Shown: positions 33,962-45,785 of the stretch, in pieces
How the letters are laid out: each line of letters starts with the position of its first letter
How positions within the stretch are numbered: the first letter of the stretch is position 1
From: Sphingomonas bacterium
GTDB lineage: Bacteria; Pseudomonadota; Alphaproteobacteria; Sphingomonadales; Sphingomonadaceae
Direction of reading: 5' to 3'
Length of the DNA: 64,000 bases
Assembly (NCBI RefSeq): GCF_028292965.1
Contig: NZ_JAQGLG010000077.1
Location: 1 to 64,000 of the forward strand
Position numbers and translations under genes: made by a program
The notes under the pieces: generated by a model
Seen by the model: only the letters and a program-made list of their open reading frames with translations
Told to the model about the DNA's origin: nothing
The model's database searches: none

Positions 33962-34939
33962 TTACCCGATGCGGTGCTCACCCTTGACCCAGCGCACTGT
34001 GCCCGAGCTGGCGCGCATCACCACGCTGCTGGTGGTCATGATGCCGCCCTTGCGCTTCACGCCGCCGAGCAGCGAGCCGTCGGTCACCCCGGTCGCGGCG
34101 AAGATGCAGTCGCCCTTGGCCAGCTCAGTCAGGTCGTACTGCTTGTCGAGGTCTTCGATGCCCCATTTGCGGGCGCGGGCGCGCTCATCCTCGTTGCGGA
34201 AGATCAGCCGCCCCTTGAACTGCCCACCGACGCAGCGCAGCGCGGCACAGGCTAGCACGCCCTCCGGCGCGCCGCCCGAGCCCATATAGATGTCGATCGT
34301 GGTGTCGGGGTTGGTGGTGGCGATGACGCCGGCGACGTCGCCGTCGCCGATCAGCATCACGCCGCAGCCGATCGCGCGCAGCTCGGCGATCAGCGCCTCG
34401 TGGCGCGGGCGATCGAGCACGCAGGCGATGATCTCGTTGGGCTGGACGCCCTTGGCCTTGGCCACCGCGTTGATGTTCTCGGTCGGCGTCTTGTCGAGGT
34501 CGATGATATTGTCGGGCAGACCTGGGCCGACGGCGATCTTGTCCATGTACACGTCGGGAGCGTTGAGCAGGCCGCCCTGGTCGGCGATCGCCAGCACGGC
34601 GAGCGCGTTGGGGCCGGCCTTGGCGGTGATCGTCGTGCCCTCGAGCGGATCGAGCGCGATGTCGATCTTTGGCCCGGTGCCGATCGCGGAACCGACCTTC
34701 TCGCCGATGTACAGCATCGGTGCCTCGTCGCGCTCGCCTTCGCCGATCACCACGGTGCCGTCCATGTACAACTCGTTGAGCGCCTCGCGCATCGCCTCGA
34801 CCGCGGCGGCATCGGCCGCCTTCTCGTCGCCGCGCCCGACCAGCTTTGCAGCAGCAATCGCCGCCGCTTCGGTCACACGGACCATTTCGAGGACGAGAAC
34901 GCGGTCAAGAACCTGGCTTGGTGCGGCGGTGGTGGTCAT
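33962..34939 (-). CDS. glpX: Fructose-1,6-bisphosphatase class II
   Basis: A 325-residue GlpX-type phosphatase for gluconeogenesis: VLDRVLVLEMVRVTEAAAIAAAKLVGRGDEKAAD at the N-terminus, metal site motifs VIGEGERDEAPML and IDIALDPLEGTT, and GSGGAPEGVLACAALRCVGG. It cleaves the 1-phosphate of fructose-1,6-bisphosphate and can also act on sedoheptulose-1,7-bisphosphate. Start at MTTTAAPSQ (34939) preferred; MPSH at 34951 is equally possible because AGGA spacing favours neither. Next to glutaminyl cyclase on the same strand with an 86-bp gap. Confidence 0.96.
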   Translation of the reverse strand: MTTTAAPSQVLDRVLVLEMVRVTEAAAIAAAKLVGRGDEKAADAAAVEAMREALNELYMDGTVVIGEGERDEAPMLYIGEKVGSAIGTGPKIDIALDPLEGTTITAKAGPNALAVLAIADQGGLLNAPDVYMDKIAVGPGLPDNIIDLDKTPTENINAVAKAKGVQPNEIIACVLDRPRHEALIAELRAIGCGVMLIGDGDVAGVIATTNPDTTIDIYMGSGGAPEGVLACAALRCVGGQFKGRLIFRNEDERARARKWGIEDLDKQYDLTELAKGDCIFAATGVTDGSLLGGVKRKGGIMTTSSVVMRASSGTVRWVKGEHRIG

Positions 34940-35025
34940 GTGGGAAGGCATCCTGTTTATCTTTGGGCGCGCGTTAGGCGCGGTGTGTGAAATTGTCGAG
35001 ACAATGGGGTCGAGGCGGCGGCGCG

Positions 35026-35814
35026 TCACGGCCCCTTGGGCGGGGCGATTTCGAACATAGTCGGCCAGTATTTGCCCGTCACGAACAGCCGGCGATGAAC
35101 CTTGTCCCAGGCGATGCCGTTGGCGACTGCGTCGGGATCGTCGAGATGGACGGTGTCGGCCAGCGCGCTGACGTCGATCCAGCCGACGACATGGCCGGTG
35201 GTGGGGTCGATGCGGGCGATGCGGTTGGTGCGCCAGACATTGGCGAGGATCTCGCCATCGACATATTCCAGCTCGTTGAGCTGGTCGATCGCGATGCCGT
35301 CGGCGGTAACGGGCAGGCGGTGCCGTTCCTTCAGCGTGACCGGATCGAGGAAACGCAGCGAGGCGGTGCCGTCGGACATGATCACCGAAGTACCGTCTGT
35401 GGTCAGCGCCCAGCCTTCGCCGGGATAATGAAAGCTGCCGCGGCGGCGCAGCGTGTCGATCGACCAGCGAAAGCCGACGCCCTGGCGCCAGGTCAGGCTG
35501 ATGATCTCCTGCCCGATGGCGACGATGCCCTCGCCGAAATAGGGAGGGTAGATGGTGGTGCGCTGGACGACCTTGCCGGTTTCGGGCCTGACCTTGCGGA
35601 TCGACGAGCGACCGATCTCGCCGGTGCTCTCCCAGAAATAGCCGTCGCGGTAGAACAGGCCTTCGGTGAAAGCGCCGTTATCGTGGGGCAGCGTGGTGAT
35701 GACCTGCGCCGGCATCACCGGAATCTCTGCTGGTGCCTGTGCAGCGCCTAGCAGCAGGAATACAGGCGCCAACCAAACAGGTGTGTTCCTGCGAACGCAG
35801 GAACCCAAGGCCAT
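35026..35814 (-). CDS. Glutaminyl-peptide cyclotransferase, exported
   Basis: A 262-residue beta-propeller glutaminyl cyclase (plant/bacterial type) that turns N-terminal Gln into pyroglutamate. Core motifs: TLPHDNGAFTEGLFYRDGYFWESTGEIGRSS and LNELEYVDGEILANVWRTNRIARID. A signal peptide follows the first residues (WLAPVFLLLGAAQAPAE). The only in-frame ATG before it lies inside a palindromic repeat, so the first 10 residues (MALGSCVRRN) are repeat-derived; a TTG at the WLAPV segment is an alternative start. The ORF track continues upstream through dapD's complement, which is a shadow. Confidence 0.85.
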   Translation of the reverse strand: MALGSCVRRNTPVWLAPVFLLLGAAQAPAEIPVMPAQVITTLPHDNGAFTEGLFYRDGYFWESTGEIGRSSIRKVRPETGKVVQRTTIYPPYFGEGIVAIGQEIISLTWRQGVGFRWSIDTLRRRGSFHYPGEGWALTTDGTSVIMSDGTASLRFLDPVTLKERHRLPVTADGIAIDQLNELEYVDGEILANVWRTNRIARIDPTTGHVVGWIDVSALADTVHLDDPDAVANGIAWDKVHRRLFVTGKYWPTMFEIAPPKGP

Positions 35815-35860
35815 AAGCGCTCCGCTTGCAACCCTGGGCTCCTGCTTTCGCAGGAGAACA
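35784..35860. repeat. GTTCCTGCGAACGCAGGAAC palindromic repeat
   Basis: TGTTCCTGCGAACGCAGGAA (plus CCCA) and, inverted, TGGGCTCCTGCTTTCGCAGG (plus AGAACA), each a hairpin, flank a 27-bp spacer. The element sits between dapD and the glutaminyl cyclase and contains the latter's start codon. Confidence 0.85.
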
Positions 35861-35891
35861 GTAGTTTCGACGGGGTGGGCGCCCCGTAGCA

Positions 35892-36719
35892 TCAGTCGCG
35901 CAGCAGTTCGTTGATCGCGGTCTTGGAGCGGGTCTGGGCGTCGACGCGCTTGACGATCACCGCGCAATAGAGGCTCGGCTTGCCTTCGCCGCCGCCGGTG
36001 CTGCCGGGGACGACCACCGCATAAGGCGGGACTTCGCCGATGAAGATCTCTCCGGTCGCCCGGTCGATGATCTTGGTCGAGGCGCCGAGATAGACGCCCA
36101 TCGACAGCACCGCGCCCTCGCCGACACGCACGCCCTCCGCCACCTCGGCGCGGGCGCCGATGAACGCGCCGTCGCCGATGATCACCGGATTGGCCTGGAG
36201 CGGCTCGAGCACGCCGCCGATGCCGGCACCGCCCGAGAGATGAACGTTCTTGCCGATCTGCGCGCAGCTGCCGACCGTCGCCCATGTGTCGACCATCGTG
36301 CCTTCGCCGACCCAGGCGCCGATATTGACGAAACTCGGCATCAGCACCGCGCCCTTGCCGATGAAGGCGCCGCGGCGGACGATGCTGCCGGGGACAGCGC
36401 GAAAACCGCCGCTGCGGAAGTCGGCTTCGCCCCAGCCGGTGAATTTGGACGGCACCTTGTCCCACCAGTGGCCGGCGCCGGGGCCGTTATCGATCAACGT
36501 ATTGTCGTTGAGACGGAAGGACAGCAGCACCGCTTTCTTGAGCCATTGGTTGACGCGCCAGCTGCCCGCGCCATCGGGCTCGGCAACACGCGCCTCGCCG
36601 GCATCGAGCAGCGCCAACGCACGATCGACCGAGAGACGGATCTCGCCACCGGTAGTCAGCCCAATCGCGTCGCGATCTTCCCAGGCGTTGTCGATGATGC
36701 GTTCCAGGTCCTGGCTCAT
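35892..36719 (-). CDS. dapD: 2,3,4,5-tetrahydropyridine-2,6-dicarboxylate N-succinyltransferase
   Basis: A 275-residue left-handed beta-helix acyltransferase of the succinylase branch of lysine/diaminopimelate synthesis. Features: an N-terminal helical domain ([16 protein letters not shown]), hexapeptide repeats ([57 protein letters not shown]) and [21 protein letters not shown]. It overlaps the upstream HAD gene by 4 bp (ATGA), so the two are co-translated. No attenuator or riboswitch was seen. Confidence 0.97.
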   Translation of the reverse strand: MSQDLERIIDNAWEDRDAIGLTTGGEIRLSVDRALALLDAGEARVAEPDGAGSWRVNQWLKKAVLLSFRLNDNTLIDNGPGAGHWWDKVPSKFTGWGEADFRSGGFRAVPGSIVRRGAFIGKGAVLMPSFVNIGAWVGEGTMVDTWATVGSCAQIGKNVHLSGGAGIGGVLEPLQANPVIIGDGAFIGARAEVAEGVRVGEGAVLSMGVYLGASTKIIDRATGEIFIGEVPPYAVVVPGSTGGGEGKPSLYCAVIVKRVDAQTRSKTAINELLRD

Positions 36720-37381
36720 ACGGCCTCCAATATGTCTTCCAGCCAGTGCCGGATGTCGTGGGTGATAAAATCGATGTAACTACGGTCGGTGTCGGTGGCC
36801 TGTTCCGAGCCGTTGTCGACCCACACCGTGGTCATGCCGATCGCCTTGGCCGGCGCGAGGTTGCGCGCCATATCCTCGACGAACAGGCTCTGCTCGGGCG
36901 CGATGCCGAACGCGGCGCACAGGCCGGCATAGGCCGAGGCCTGCGGCTTCGGTTTCAGGTCCATGGCGTGGATATCGTGGATCGCCTCGAAGCTGGCGGT
37001 CAGGCCGAGCCGGTCGAGCACGCGCCCCGCATAAGGCGTGTCGGCGTTGGTGAAGACGATCTTGCGCCCCGGCAGCCGGCCGATCGCGGCGGCGAGCGGG
37101 GCGTTTTCCTCCAGCACGTCCATCTCGATATCATGGACGAAGGCGAGGAAGGCGTGCGGATCGACATGATGCTCGGTCATCAGCCCGGCCAATGTCGTAC
37201 CGTGCGCTAAAAAATATTGCTTCTGAAGGCGATGCGCGGCGGCCTTATCGAAATCGAAACGATCGGCGATATAGGCCGTCATCCTGGCGTCGATGCGGGC
37301 AAACAGGTTCGCACTCGCCGGGTACAGCGTGTTGTCGAGATCGAAAATCCAGTTGCGGACATGGTCGAGACGCGCGAGCAT
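36716..37381 (-). CDS. HAD phosphatase, pyrimidine 5'-nucleotidase type
   Basis: A 221-residue haloacid-dehalogenase phosphatase. Motif I is FDLDNTLYP, motif II VFTNAD, and motif III lies around [11 protein letters not shown]...[17 protein letters not shown]. The SDT1/pyrimidine nucleotidase subgroup fits best. It is the first gene of a pair with dapD (4-bp overlap), a common arrangement in Sphingomonadales, but no lysine-pathway role is known. No signal peptide. Confidence 0.92.
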   Translation of the reverse strand: MLARLDHVRNWIFDLDNTLYPASANLFARIDARMTAYIADRFDFDKAAAHRLQKQYFLAHGTTLAGLMTEHHVDPHAFLAFVHDIEMDVLEENAPLAAAIGRLPGRKIVFTNADTPYAGRVLDRLGLTASFEAIHDIHAMDLKPKPQASAYAGLCAAFGIAPEQSLFVEDMARNLAPAKAIGMTTVWVDNGSEQATDTDRSYIDFITHDIRHWLEDILEAV

Positions 37382-37514
37382 GGTGTGGGGCCTTAGGCGT
37401 GGCCGGCGCCACGGGCAAGGAAGCTAAGGTTTTGGGGTACGCGTGTGGCGTCAGGGGGGCGATCTGCCAGGGAAAACACCCCGCGCCGCGTACTCGACTG
37501 GGGGATGGATTATC

Positions 37515-39851
37515 ATGAACAGGGGTTTGGGTAGCAATCTGCTCCGCGCGACGGCGCTGGCGGGGTTCATCATGGTCGGCGGCTGCGGTGGCGGCGGTGG
37601 CGGCGTCGCCAACACGCCCACACCGACCCCGGCACCCGCTCCGACACCCACGCCTACTCCGACGCCCACTCCGACCCCCACGCCAACGCCGACCCCTTCT
37701 TCCTATGACACGGCGGAATATCGCGCGACGGCCGGTGCCGTGTCGGCCAACGCGCTGGCGGCATACAGCAAGGGTTCGACCGGCCTCGGCATCAAGGTCG
37801 GGGTCATCGACAGCGGGATCGACCTGCAGAGCGCCGAATTCGGCACCCGCATCGACCCGGCCTCGGCCAATGTCGCCGGCGGCACCACGGTCGATGACGA
37901 GGGCGGACACGGCACCGCCGTGGCCTTCACCATCGCCGGGCGGCGCAACGATGCCGGCACGCACGGTATTTCCTTCGATTCGACCCTGGTGATCGCGCGC
38001 GCCGACGATCCCGGCAGCTGTGCCACCACGACAACCGCTGGCAAGAGCGGTTGCGAGTTCGGCGATCTCGCGATCGGCCGCGGCATCGATCTCGCCGTGG
38101 GTGCCGGCGCGCGGGTGATCAACATCTCGCTCGGCGGATCCGCAGCAGGGTCGCCGGTGATCAACGCGATTAACCGGGCCACCGCAGCCGGGGTGATCAT
38201 CGTCATTTCGGCCGGCAATGACGGCACCACCGACCCAGATCCCTTTGCCCAGGTGGCGAACAACAGCGTGGCGCGCGGGCTGGTGATCATCGCCGGCTCA
38301 GTGGGCGCGAATGATTCGCGCACGCCGGGCGCCGATGTCCTGTCGAGCTTCAGCGACAAGGCCGGCAACAGCATCGTGCACTATCTTGCCGCGGTCGGCG
38401 AAAGCGTGCGTGCGCCCGACAACAACAATGTTCCGTTCCTGTGGAGCGGCACGTCGTTCGCCGCGCCGCAGATCGCCGGTGCGGTGGCGCTGCTCGCCCA
38501 GGCTTTCCCCAACCTGACCGGCGCGCAGATCGTCAGCATCCTGTTCCAGTCGGCGCGCGATGCCGGCGCGGCCGGGGCCGATGCGGTGTTCGGCCAGGGC
38601 GTGCTCGATCTGACCAAGGCGTTCGCGCCGCTGGGGGCGACCTCGATCGCCGGCACGTCGGCGCAGGTGTCGCTCGGCATCAACGGCACATTGTCGGCAC
38701 CGATGGGAGACGCGCGGCAGGGCGCGCTCAACACCGTGATCCTCGACAGCTTCTCGCGCGCCTATACGATGGATCTTGCCGGCACGATCATCCGCGCCAG
38801 CCCGTCGCGCAATCTGGTCGGGGCGTTGCAGGCGCGGACGCGGAACTATTCGTCGGATTTCGGCAACACCAGCGTCGCCCTGACCGTCGCCCCGACGCGC
38901 GGTGGGGCACTGGTCCAGCGTACCATGTTGAGCGCAGACCAGGCCGAGCGGGCGCGGACCATCGCCGGGATCGTGATGCAACGGCTCGGTTCGACGGCGA
39001 GCTTCGCGCTGGGCTTTGCGGAAAGCGGCGCGACCTTGTCGGCGCGGCTCGCCGGCCGGGCGGATCCGGCGTTTCTCGTCGCGCAGGACCCGACGCACAA
39101 TCTCGGCTTCGACAGTCAGGTGCGCGGCTCGGCGGCGATGCGTCAGCTGTTCGGCACATGGGGCGTCACCGCCGCGATCGAGACCGGCGCGGCGCTGAGC
39201 CGGGACGCCGAGGCGCTGCCGGCGGTGCGCGACCATTATCAGCGTTACGGTTATGAAAAGGCGGCACTCGTCGTCGATCGGCGCTTCGGGCCGCTCCAGG
39301 CGGCGCTGTCGGGCACGCGGTTGGCGGAATATAACACATTGCTCGGTGCGCGGTTCAGCGACGGGTTGGGCGGCACGCGCGCGACAACATATTTCCTCGA
39401 CGTCGCCGCACGCATCGATCTCGGCGTGCGCTGGTCGATCGGCGGATCGCTGCGCAAGGGCTGGACCATCGCTGCGCTGCGCAGCGGCGTGGGTGGCGGC
39501 GGGATGATCCACACCAATGCCTATGCCGCCGATATTGCCGGGGAGGGGCTGTTCGGCAGAAGCGATCATTTCGGCCTGCGCATCGCCCAGCCGCTGCGTG
39601 TAACGCGCGGCGGCATCGCGCTGCGGCTGCCGACCGATTACGACTATGCCACCGGCGCGGTGACCGACTGGGCGACGCAGATACTCAACCTCGCGCCCAC
39701 TGGCCACGAGATCGATATGGAGGGGCGCTATTCGCTGCCCTTCCTGTGGGGCGATCTGCAGACCAACATGTTCTACCGCCGCGATCCGGGCAATTTCGCC
39801 GCGCTGCCCGACGATGTCGGCGCGACCTTGCGCTGGTCGGCGGTGTTCTAG
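37515..39851 (+). CDS. S8 serine protease with Pro-Thr linker and barrel-like C-terminus
   Basis: A 778-residue subtilisin-like protein. The start at [15 protein letters not shown] gives a lipoprotein-type signal (FIMVGGC), then a glycine run and a (PT)n linker of about 30 residues. The peptidase domain has the Asp-His-Ser triad: [17 protein letters not shown] and [17 protein letters not shown]. From about 400 on the sequence changes to alternating hydrophobic strands and ends in Phe ([10 protein letters not shown]), as in autotransporter barrels. A surface-anchored or self-secreting protease is the likely reading, but the barrel is not proven. An ATG 24 codons upstream in the ORF track lies before the signal and was not used. 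Confidence 0.85.
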   Translation: MNRGLGSNLLRATALAGFIMVGGCGGGGGGVANTPTPTPAPAPTPTPTPTPTPTPTPTPTPSSYDTAEYRATAGAVSANALAAYSKGSTGLGIKVGVIDSGIDLQSAEFGTRIDPASANVAGGTTVDDEGGHGTAVAFTIAGRRNDAGTHGISFDSTLVIARADDPGSCATTTTAGKSGCEFGDLAIGRGIDLAVGAGARVINISLGGSAAGSPVINAINRATAAGVIIVISAGNDGTTDPDPFAQVANNSVARGLVIIAGSVGANDSRTPGADVLSSFSDKAGNSIVHYLAAVGESVRAPDNNNVPFLWSGTSFAAPQIAGAVALLAQAFPNLTGAQIVSILFQSARDAGAAGADAVFGQGVLDLTKAFAPLGATSIAGTSAQVSLGINGTLSAPMGDARQGALNTVILDSFSRAYTMDLAGTIIRASPSRNLVGALQARTRNYSSDFGNTSVALTVAPTRGGALVQRTMLSADQAERARTIAGIVMQRLGSTASFALGFAESGATLSARLAGRADPAFLVAQDPTHNLGFDSQVRGSAAMRQLFGTWGVTAAIETGAALSRDAEALPAVRDHYQRYGYEKAALVVDRRFGPLQAALSGTRLAEYNTLLGARFSDGLGGTRATTYFLDVAARIDLGVRWSIGGSLRKGWTIAALRSGVGGGGMIHTNAYAADIAGEGLFGRSDHFGLRIAQPLRVTRGGIALRLPTDYDYATGAVTDWATQILNLAPTGHEIDMEGRYSLPFLWGDLQTNMFYRRDPGNFAALPDDVGATLRWSAVF

Positions 39852-39891
39852 GGTCTGGCGGAAGCGGTCGCGCGATCCCATCTGTCGGAAC

Positions 39892-40890
39892 ATGACCGCT
39901 TATTCGCTGCTCGATCTCGTCCCCGTTATCGAAGGAGGCAGCGTCGGCCAGGCGCTGGCCAACGCCGCCGATCTCGCCGCGCATGCGGAAAAGCTGGGCT
40001 TCACCCGCTATTGGGTCGCCGAGCATCACGGCATGGCGGGGATCGCCAGCGCGGCGACCTCGGTGGTGATCGGGCATGTTGCCGCCGCGACGCGGCACAT
40101 CCGCGTCGGCGCCGGCGGGATCATGCTGCCCAACCACGCGCCGTTGGTGATCGCCGAGCAGTTCGGCACGCTCGACGCGCTGTTCCCCGGGCGGATCGAT
40201 CTCGGCCTCGGGCGTGCGCCGGGTTCCGACCAGCGCGTCGCCCAGGCGATCAGGCGGACGCTCGACAGCGACGCCAACGCCTTCCCGCGCGATGTGATGG
40301 AACTGCAAAGCTATTTCGCCGATGACGGCCAGACCGGCATCCGCGCCACCCCGGGCGCAGGAGCCAAGGTCGATCTGTGGATTCTCGGGTCGAGCCTGTT
40401 CGGCGCGCAACTCGCCGCCGCTTTGGGCCTGCCCTTCGCCTTCGCCTCGCATTTCGCGCCCGACGCGCTGGATCAGGCGGTGGCGATCTATCGCCGTGAC
40501 TTCCGGCCCTCGCTGGCGCTGGCCAGGCCGCATATGATGGCCGGCTTCAACATCTTTGCCGCCGACAGCGACGAAGAGGCGGAACTGCTGGCCAGCTCGC
40601 AGGCCCAGTCGTTCGTCGCGTTGCGCACCGGCAATCCGCGCCAGCTGCCGCCGCCGGTCGCCGGTTATCGCGAGAGCCTCGGTGCGCAGGGCAGCGCGAT
40701 TCTCAACCATGTGCTGCAATGCTCGGCGGTCGGCGGCCCCGCCAAGGTCGCGCGCGAGATCGCCGCTTTCATCGAGCGCACCGGGGTGGACGAGCTGATG
40801 ATTGCCAGCGCGATCTACGATCATGGCGCGCGCAAGCGTAGCCTCGCGATTACCGCCGATGTGATGCGGGAGCTGAAGGTCGCCGCGTGA
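39892..40890 (+). CDS. LLM-class flavin-dependent oxidoreductase
   Basis: A 332-residue luciferase-like monooxygenase of the YhbW type: [60 protein letters not shown], and [13 protein letters not shown]. The N-terminus MTAYSLLDL is preceded by GTCGGAAC. It uses reduced flavin; the substrate cannot be read from sequence. It ends at a palindromic repeat facing the histidine kinase gene. Confidence 0.92.
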   Translation: MTAYSLLDLVPVIEGGSVGQALANAADLAAHAEKLGFTRYWVAEHHGMAGIASAATSVVIGHVAAATRHIRVGAGGIMLPNHAPLVIAEQFGTLDALFPGRIDLGLGRAPGSDQRVAQAIRRTLDSDANAFPRDVMELQSYFADDGQTGIRATPGAGAKVDLWILGSSLFGAQLAAALGLPFAFASHFAPDALDQAVAIYRRDFRPSLALARPHMMAGFNIFAADSDEEAELLASSQAQSFVALRTGNPRQLPPPVAGYRESLGAQGSAILNHVLQCSAVGGPAKVAREIAAFIERTGVDELMIASAIYDHGARKRSLAITADVMRELKVAA

Positions 40891-40896
40891 TTCTTG

Positions 40897-41029
40897 ATCC
40901 TCCCCGGCACGGGGAGGGGGACCATCCGAAGGATGGTGGTGGGGGCGTGCCGCAGGTGGTGCGTTCGCGGCGATCCCCCTCCACCACGCCGCTTCACGTC
41001 GTGGTCCCCCTCCCCGTGCCGGGGAGGAT
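40897..41029. repeat. CCTCCCCGGCACGGGGAGG palindrome between convergent genes
   Basis: ATCCTCCCCGGCACGGGGAG plus GGGGACCA at 40897-40924 and its inverse (TGGTCCCCCTCCCCGTGCCGGGGAGGAT) at 41002-41029 are 28-nt arms around a spacer that itself carries CCATCC/GGATGG and CACC/GGTG stems. It separates the LLM gene from the histidine kinase stop. Confidence 0.85.
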
Positions 41030-42577
41030 TTAGTTCGCCGCCGGCAACCTCAGCCGCACCAGCAATCCCCCGAGATCCTCGCTCTCTTCGAGGCTGACCG
41101 TGCCCTCATAGATCTCCGCCACGTCGCGCACGATCGCGAGCCCCAGCCCGGTCCCCGGCTTGCCGGTATCGAGCCGCACGCCGCGATCGAAGATGCGGCT
41201 GCGCTCCTCCTCGGGGATACCCGGCCCGTCATCCTCGACCTGAAACTCGACAAAGCCCGAATGCGCGCCAACCGTGACGAACACGCTGCCGCCGCCATAT
41301 TTCGCGGCATTCTCGATGAGATTGCCGAGCATCTCATCGAGATCCTGCCGTTCGACATGGACCTGCAGATTCTTCGGCCCGTCGGCGTCGATGCGGACAT
41401 GGCGATAGAGCCGCGAGACCGCGCGCTCGACTGATTCGAGGCTCGGCCAGACATCGGCGCGGCTGTGCGCCGAGCCGCGCCGGCCGACGGCGCGGGCGCG
41501 GGCGAGATGATGGTCGACCTGGCGGCGCATCGTGCGCGCCTCACGGATCACCGTCTCGCCGAGATCGTCCGACTGGGCGGTGGCCGCGTTCATGATCACG
41601 GTCAGCGGCGTCTTGAGCGCATGGGCGAGATTGCCGGCATGGCGCCGCGCCTCCTCGGCCTGCTTCTCATTATGCTCGATCAGCGCGTTCAATTCCTCGA
41701 CCAGCGGCGCAACCTCGATCGGCATTGCCCGCTCGACCGCGCGCGACTTGCCGGCGCGCATCCGGGCGATTTCCTCGCGCACCTTGCGCAGCGGCCACAG
41801 CCCGTAAAAGGTCTGCAGCCCGGCCATCACGATCAGCCCGAAGGCGAGCAGCACGAAACTGCGCACCAAAGTACGGCGCAAGGTAGCGATCTGCGCGTCG
41901 AGGCCCTCGCGGCTCTGCGCCACCTGGAAGCGCCAGCGCACGTCCGAACCCGGCAGCTTCACGTCACGCTCGAGGATGCGCAGCTTCTCGCCTTCGTTGG
42001 GCGCGGTGTCGCTGTCCGTCACGCCGATCAGGCCGCGCAGATCGTCGATCACGCCGCTCGCCGCGCTCTTCAGCTTCTCGCGGCTGGAAGCGGTGGCGCC
42101 GGCCTGGCCATGGCTGACGAACTGGTCGCTGTCATAGGCATGGACGCCGAGATCGGTATGAGCACCGCCATAAGCCAGGCGCCGGTCCCATAACGAACGC
42201 GAACGATAGGGATCGCCCTGCTTTGCGGAGACCTGCCAGTAGAGGCCAGAATAGGGTTCGAGAAAGCGCTGGTCCGCCGGTTCGCGATTGTTGATCACTT
42301 CGCCGTCGGGGCCGATTTCGGCCGAGACAATCAGAGCGGTGAGCACATAATCGAGCTGGTCGTCGAAATTGCGCGTCACCGCGCCACGCAGCACGCTGTC
42401 GAGCGCGAAGCCGCCGCCGCTCAGCAGGAGCAGGATCCATGCCGCGGCGATCAGGATCATGCGGCGCGACAATGAACCGGTCGTCCGCGTCACCGGTGGT
42501 GGCGCGGGAACGGGCGTGGTTGGAGGATCGGCCAGTTCGACCGGCGCGTCGATATCAGCCACCGGTCGCTCGACCAT
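41030..42577 (-). CDS. Sensor histidine kinase (PhoQ-like)
   Basis: A 515-residue membrane kinase. A Pro-rich cytoplasmic N-terminus is followed by TM1 (MILIAAAWILLLLSGGGF), a periplasmic sensor region of about 170 residues, TM2 (VLLAFGLIVMAGLQTFY), a HAMP-like linker, an H-box NLAHALKTPLTVI (phospho-His), N-box NLIENAAKYG, and G-boxes DDGPGIP and GTGLGLAIV. The H-box with ALKTPL resembles PhoQ/FeuQ kinases. Its ATG overlaps the regulator's TGA by one base (TGATG). Signal unknown; envelope stress or divalent cations are possibilities from the family. Confidence 0.93.
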   Translation of the reverse strand: MVERPVADIDAPVELADPPTTPVPAPPPVTRTTGSLSRRMILIAAAWILLLLSGGGFALDSVLRGAVTRNFDDQLDYVLTALIVSAEIGPDGEVINNREPADQRFLEPYSGLYWQVSAKQGDPYRSRSLWDRRLAYGGAHTDLGVHAYDSDQFVSHGQAGATASSREKLKSAASGVIDDLRGLIGVTDSDTAPNEGEKLRILERDVKLPGSDVRWRFQVAQSREGLDAQIATLRRTLVRSFVLLAFGLIVMAGLQTFYGLWPLRKVREEIARMRAGKSRAVERAMPIEVAPLVEELNALIEHNEKQAEEARRHAGNLAHALKTPLTVIMNAATAQSDDLGETVIREARTMRRQVDHHLARARAVGRRGSAHSRADVWPSLESVERAVSRLYRHVRIDADGPKNLQVHVERQDLDEMLGNLIENAAKYGGGSVFVTVGAHSGFVEFQVEDDGPGIPEEERSRIFDRGVRLDTGKPGTGLGLAIVRDVAEIYEGTVSLEESEDLGGLLVRLRLPAAN

Positions 42578-43242
42578 CAGGCATCAGGGTCTTCGAGGCT
42601 ATAGCCCAGACCACGGATCGTCGTGATCACATCCTGACCGAGCTTCTTGCGGATGCGCGTAACAAACACTTCGATCGTATTGGAATCGCGATCGAAATCC
42701 TGATCGTAGATATGCTCGATCAATTCGGTGCGGCTGACCACCTTGCCCTTGTGATGGAGCAGATAGCTGAGCAGCTTATATTCCTGCGCGGTCAGCTTGA
42801 CCGGCTCGCCGGCCAAAGTGACCTTGCCCGATCGGGTGTCGAGACGGACGTCGCCGGCGGTCAGTTCGGACGAGGCATTGCCCGAGGCGCGGCGGATCAG
42901 CGCGCGCAGCCGAGCGATCAGCTCCTCCGACTGGAACGGCTTGGCGACATAATCGTCGGCGCCGGCATCGAGCCCGGCCACCTTGTCCGACCAGCTGTCA
43001 CGCGCGGTCAGCACCAGCACGGGATGGGTGCGGCCTTCCTTGCGCCAACGGTCGAGCACGGTCAGGCCGTCAATCTCGGGCAGGCCGAGATCGAGCACCA
43101 CGGCATCATAGCTTTCGGTCGAGCCGAGGAAATGCCCTTCCTCGCCATCGGTGGCGAGGTCGACGGCATAGCCCGCGCCCTCCAGCGTGTTCTTCAGCTG
43201 CTGGCCGAGATTGGGTTCGTCCTCGACGATCAGAACGCGCAT
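42577..43242 (-). CDS. OmpR-family response regulator (PhoP-like)
   Basis: A 221-residue regulator: receiver domain with the acidic pair EDEP, phospho-acceptor Asp in VVLDLGLPEIDG and Lys in YVAKPF, then a winged-helix OmpR DNA-binding domain (LTAQEYKLLSYLLHHKGKVVSRTELIEHIYDQDF and NTIEVFVTRIRKKLG). It forms an operon with the kinase downstream and the PepSY protein upstream. The family partner PhoP/FeuP controls envelope genes; the regulon here cannot be inferred. Confidence 0.95.
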   Translation of the reverse strand: MRVLIVEDEPNLGQQLKNTLEGAGYAVDLATDGEEGHFLGSTESYDAVVLDLGLPEIDGLTVLDRWRKEGRTHPVLVLTARDSWSDKVAGLDAGADDYVAKPFQSEELIARLRALIRRASGNASSELTAGDVRLDTRSGKVTLAGEPVKLTAQEYKLLSYLLHHKGKVVSRTELIEHIYDQDFDRDSNTIEVFVTRIRKKLGQDVITTIRGLGYSLEDPDA

Positions 43243-43274
43243 GCGATACTCCCCTTATTGTGCTTGGGCCGGCT

Positions 43275-43595
43275 TCAGCCGCCGGCGCGGCCGACGATAT
43301 GACCGGTATGGCCATCGACCGCGATCCAGATCACCGATCCATTGCGCAGGAACTTGAGCGTGTAAATCCCGCTCTCCGGTTCGAAGTCGAAGCCGAGATA
43401 TTGTGCGCCCCGCATCTGCGGCAGCACACGGCCCTCGATCTCGCGCAGCGGCAGCAACGCGCCGCGCTGACGACCGTCGAACGCTTCCTGCGCATCGCCG
43501 CGGCGCTGCACGGGCTGACCTTCCGCCACCGGCGGAACGATCGCGGCGAGCGCGGTCAACAACAGGGAAACCAGCATCTTCATGGGCAATCGCAT
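43275..43595 (-). CDS. PepSY-domain periplasmic protein
   Basis: A 106-residue protein with a signal peptide (MKMLVSLLLTALAAIVPPVAEG) and a PepSY fold (REIEGRVLPQMRGAQYLGFDFEPESGIYTLKFLRNGSVIWIAVDGHTGHIVGRAGG). PepSY proteins inhibit proteases or act with two-component systems, and the trio PepSY-regulator-kinase is a common alphaproteobacterial arrangement. Start at 43595 from the ORF track; MKM at 43583 is an alternative. 32 bp precede the response regulator, so one transcript is likely. Confidence 0.88.
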   Translation of the reverse strand: MRLPMKMLVSLLLTALAAIVPPVAEGQPVQRRGDAQEAFDGRQRGALLPLREIEGRVLPQMRGAQYLGFDFEPESGIYTLKFLRNGSVIWIAVDGHTGHIVGRAGG

Positions 43596-43682
43596 AGGGA
43601 GCGGGGCTTGAACAGCCTGTGAATGAGCCTGTCAGGTAACCGCAACTTGCCGCAGCGCAGCAGGCACCCTAGGTGGCCCGGC

Positions 43683-45461
<1,779 letters not shown>

Positions 45462-45481
45462 TTGTGGAGCAGCGCTGGGTC

Positions 45482-45502
45482 TGGTATGAAATAGTAATAC
45501 CA
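45482..45502 (+). promoter_or_regulatory. Dyad upstream of parD (probable autoregulation operator)
   Basis: TGGTAT-GAAATAGTA-ATACCA is a perfect 6-bp inverted repeat in 21 bp, 10 bp before the parD ATG. ParD dimers usually bind such sites and repress their own operon. Confidence 0.6.
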
Positions 45503-45512
45503 AGTAGCTGTC

Positions 45513-45785
45513 ATGGGTGCCATTCGCAAAATCAGCATCGCGCTTACCGAAGAGATGGCCGTCTCTGTTGATCAAGCGGTCGCCAGCGGTGACTATGCTA
45601 CCACCAGTGAGGTAATTCGCGAGGCCTTACGTCTGTGGAAGGGGCAGCGTCTGACAAACGACGTCGCAGTCTTGCGCCGTTTGTGGGATGATGGCGTTGC
45701 GAGCGGACCCGCGGTCGCCGGTGACTTCGATCCGGAGGATATCGCGCGACGCGGCCGCGAGCGGATGGCGACTGCCAAGCAATGA
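45513..45785 (+). CDS. parD: ParD-family antitoxin
   Basis: A 90-residue protein with an N-terminal ribbon-helix-helix domain (KISIALTEEMAVSVDQAVASGDYATTSEVIREALRLWK) that should bind the operator upstream and a flexible acidic C-terminus that neutralises ParE. The stop overlaps the toxin start as ATGA (4 bp), the standard order. The RHH strand KISIALTEEM is typical. It is just downstream of uup on the same strand but has its own operator. Confidence 0.92.
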   Translation: MGAIRKISIALTEEMAVSVDQAVASGDYATTSEVIREALRLWKGQRLTNDVAVLRRLWDDGVASGPAVAGDFDPEDIARRGRERMATAKQ

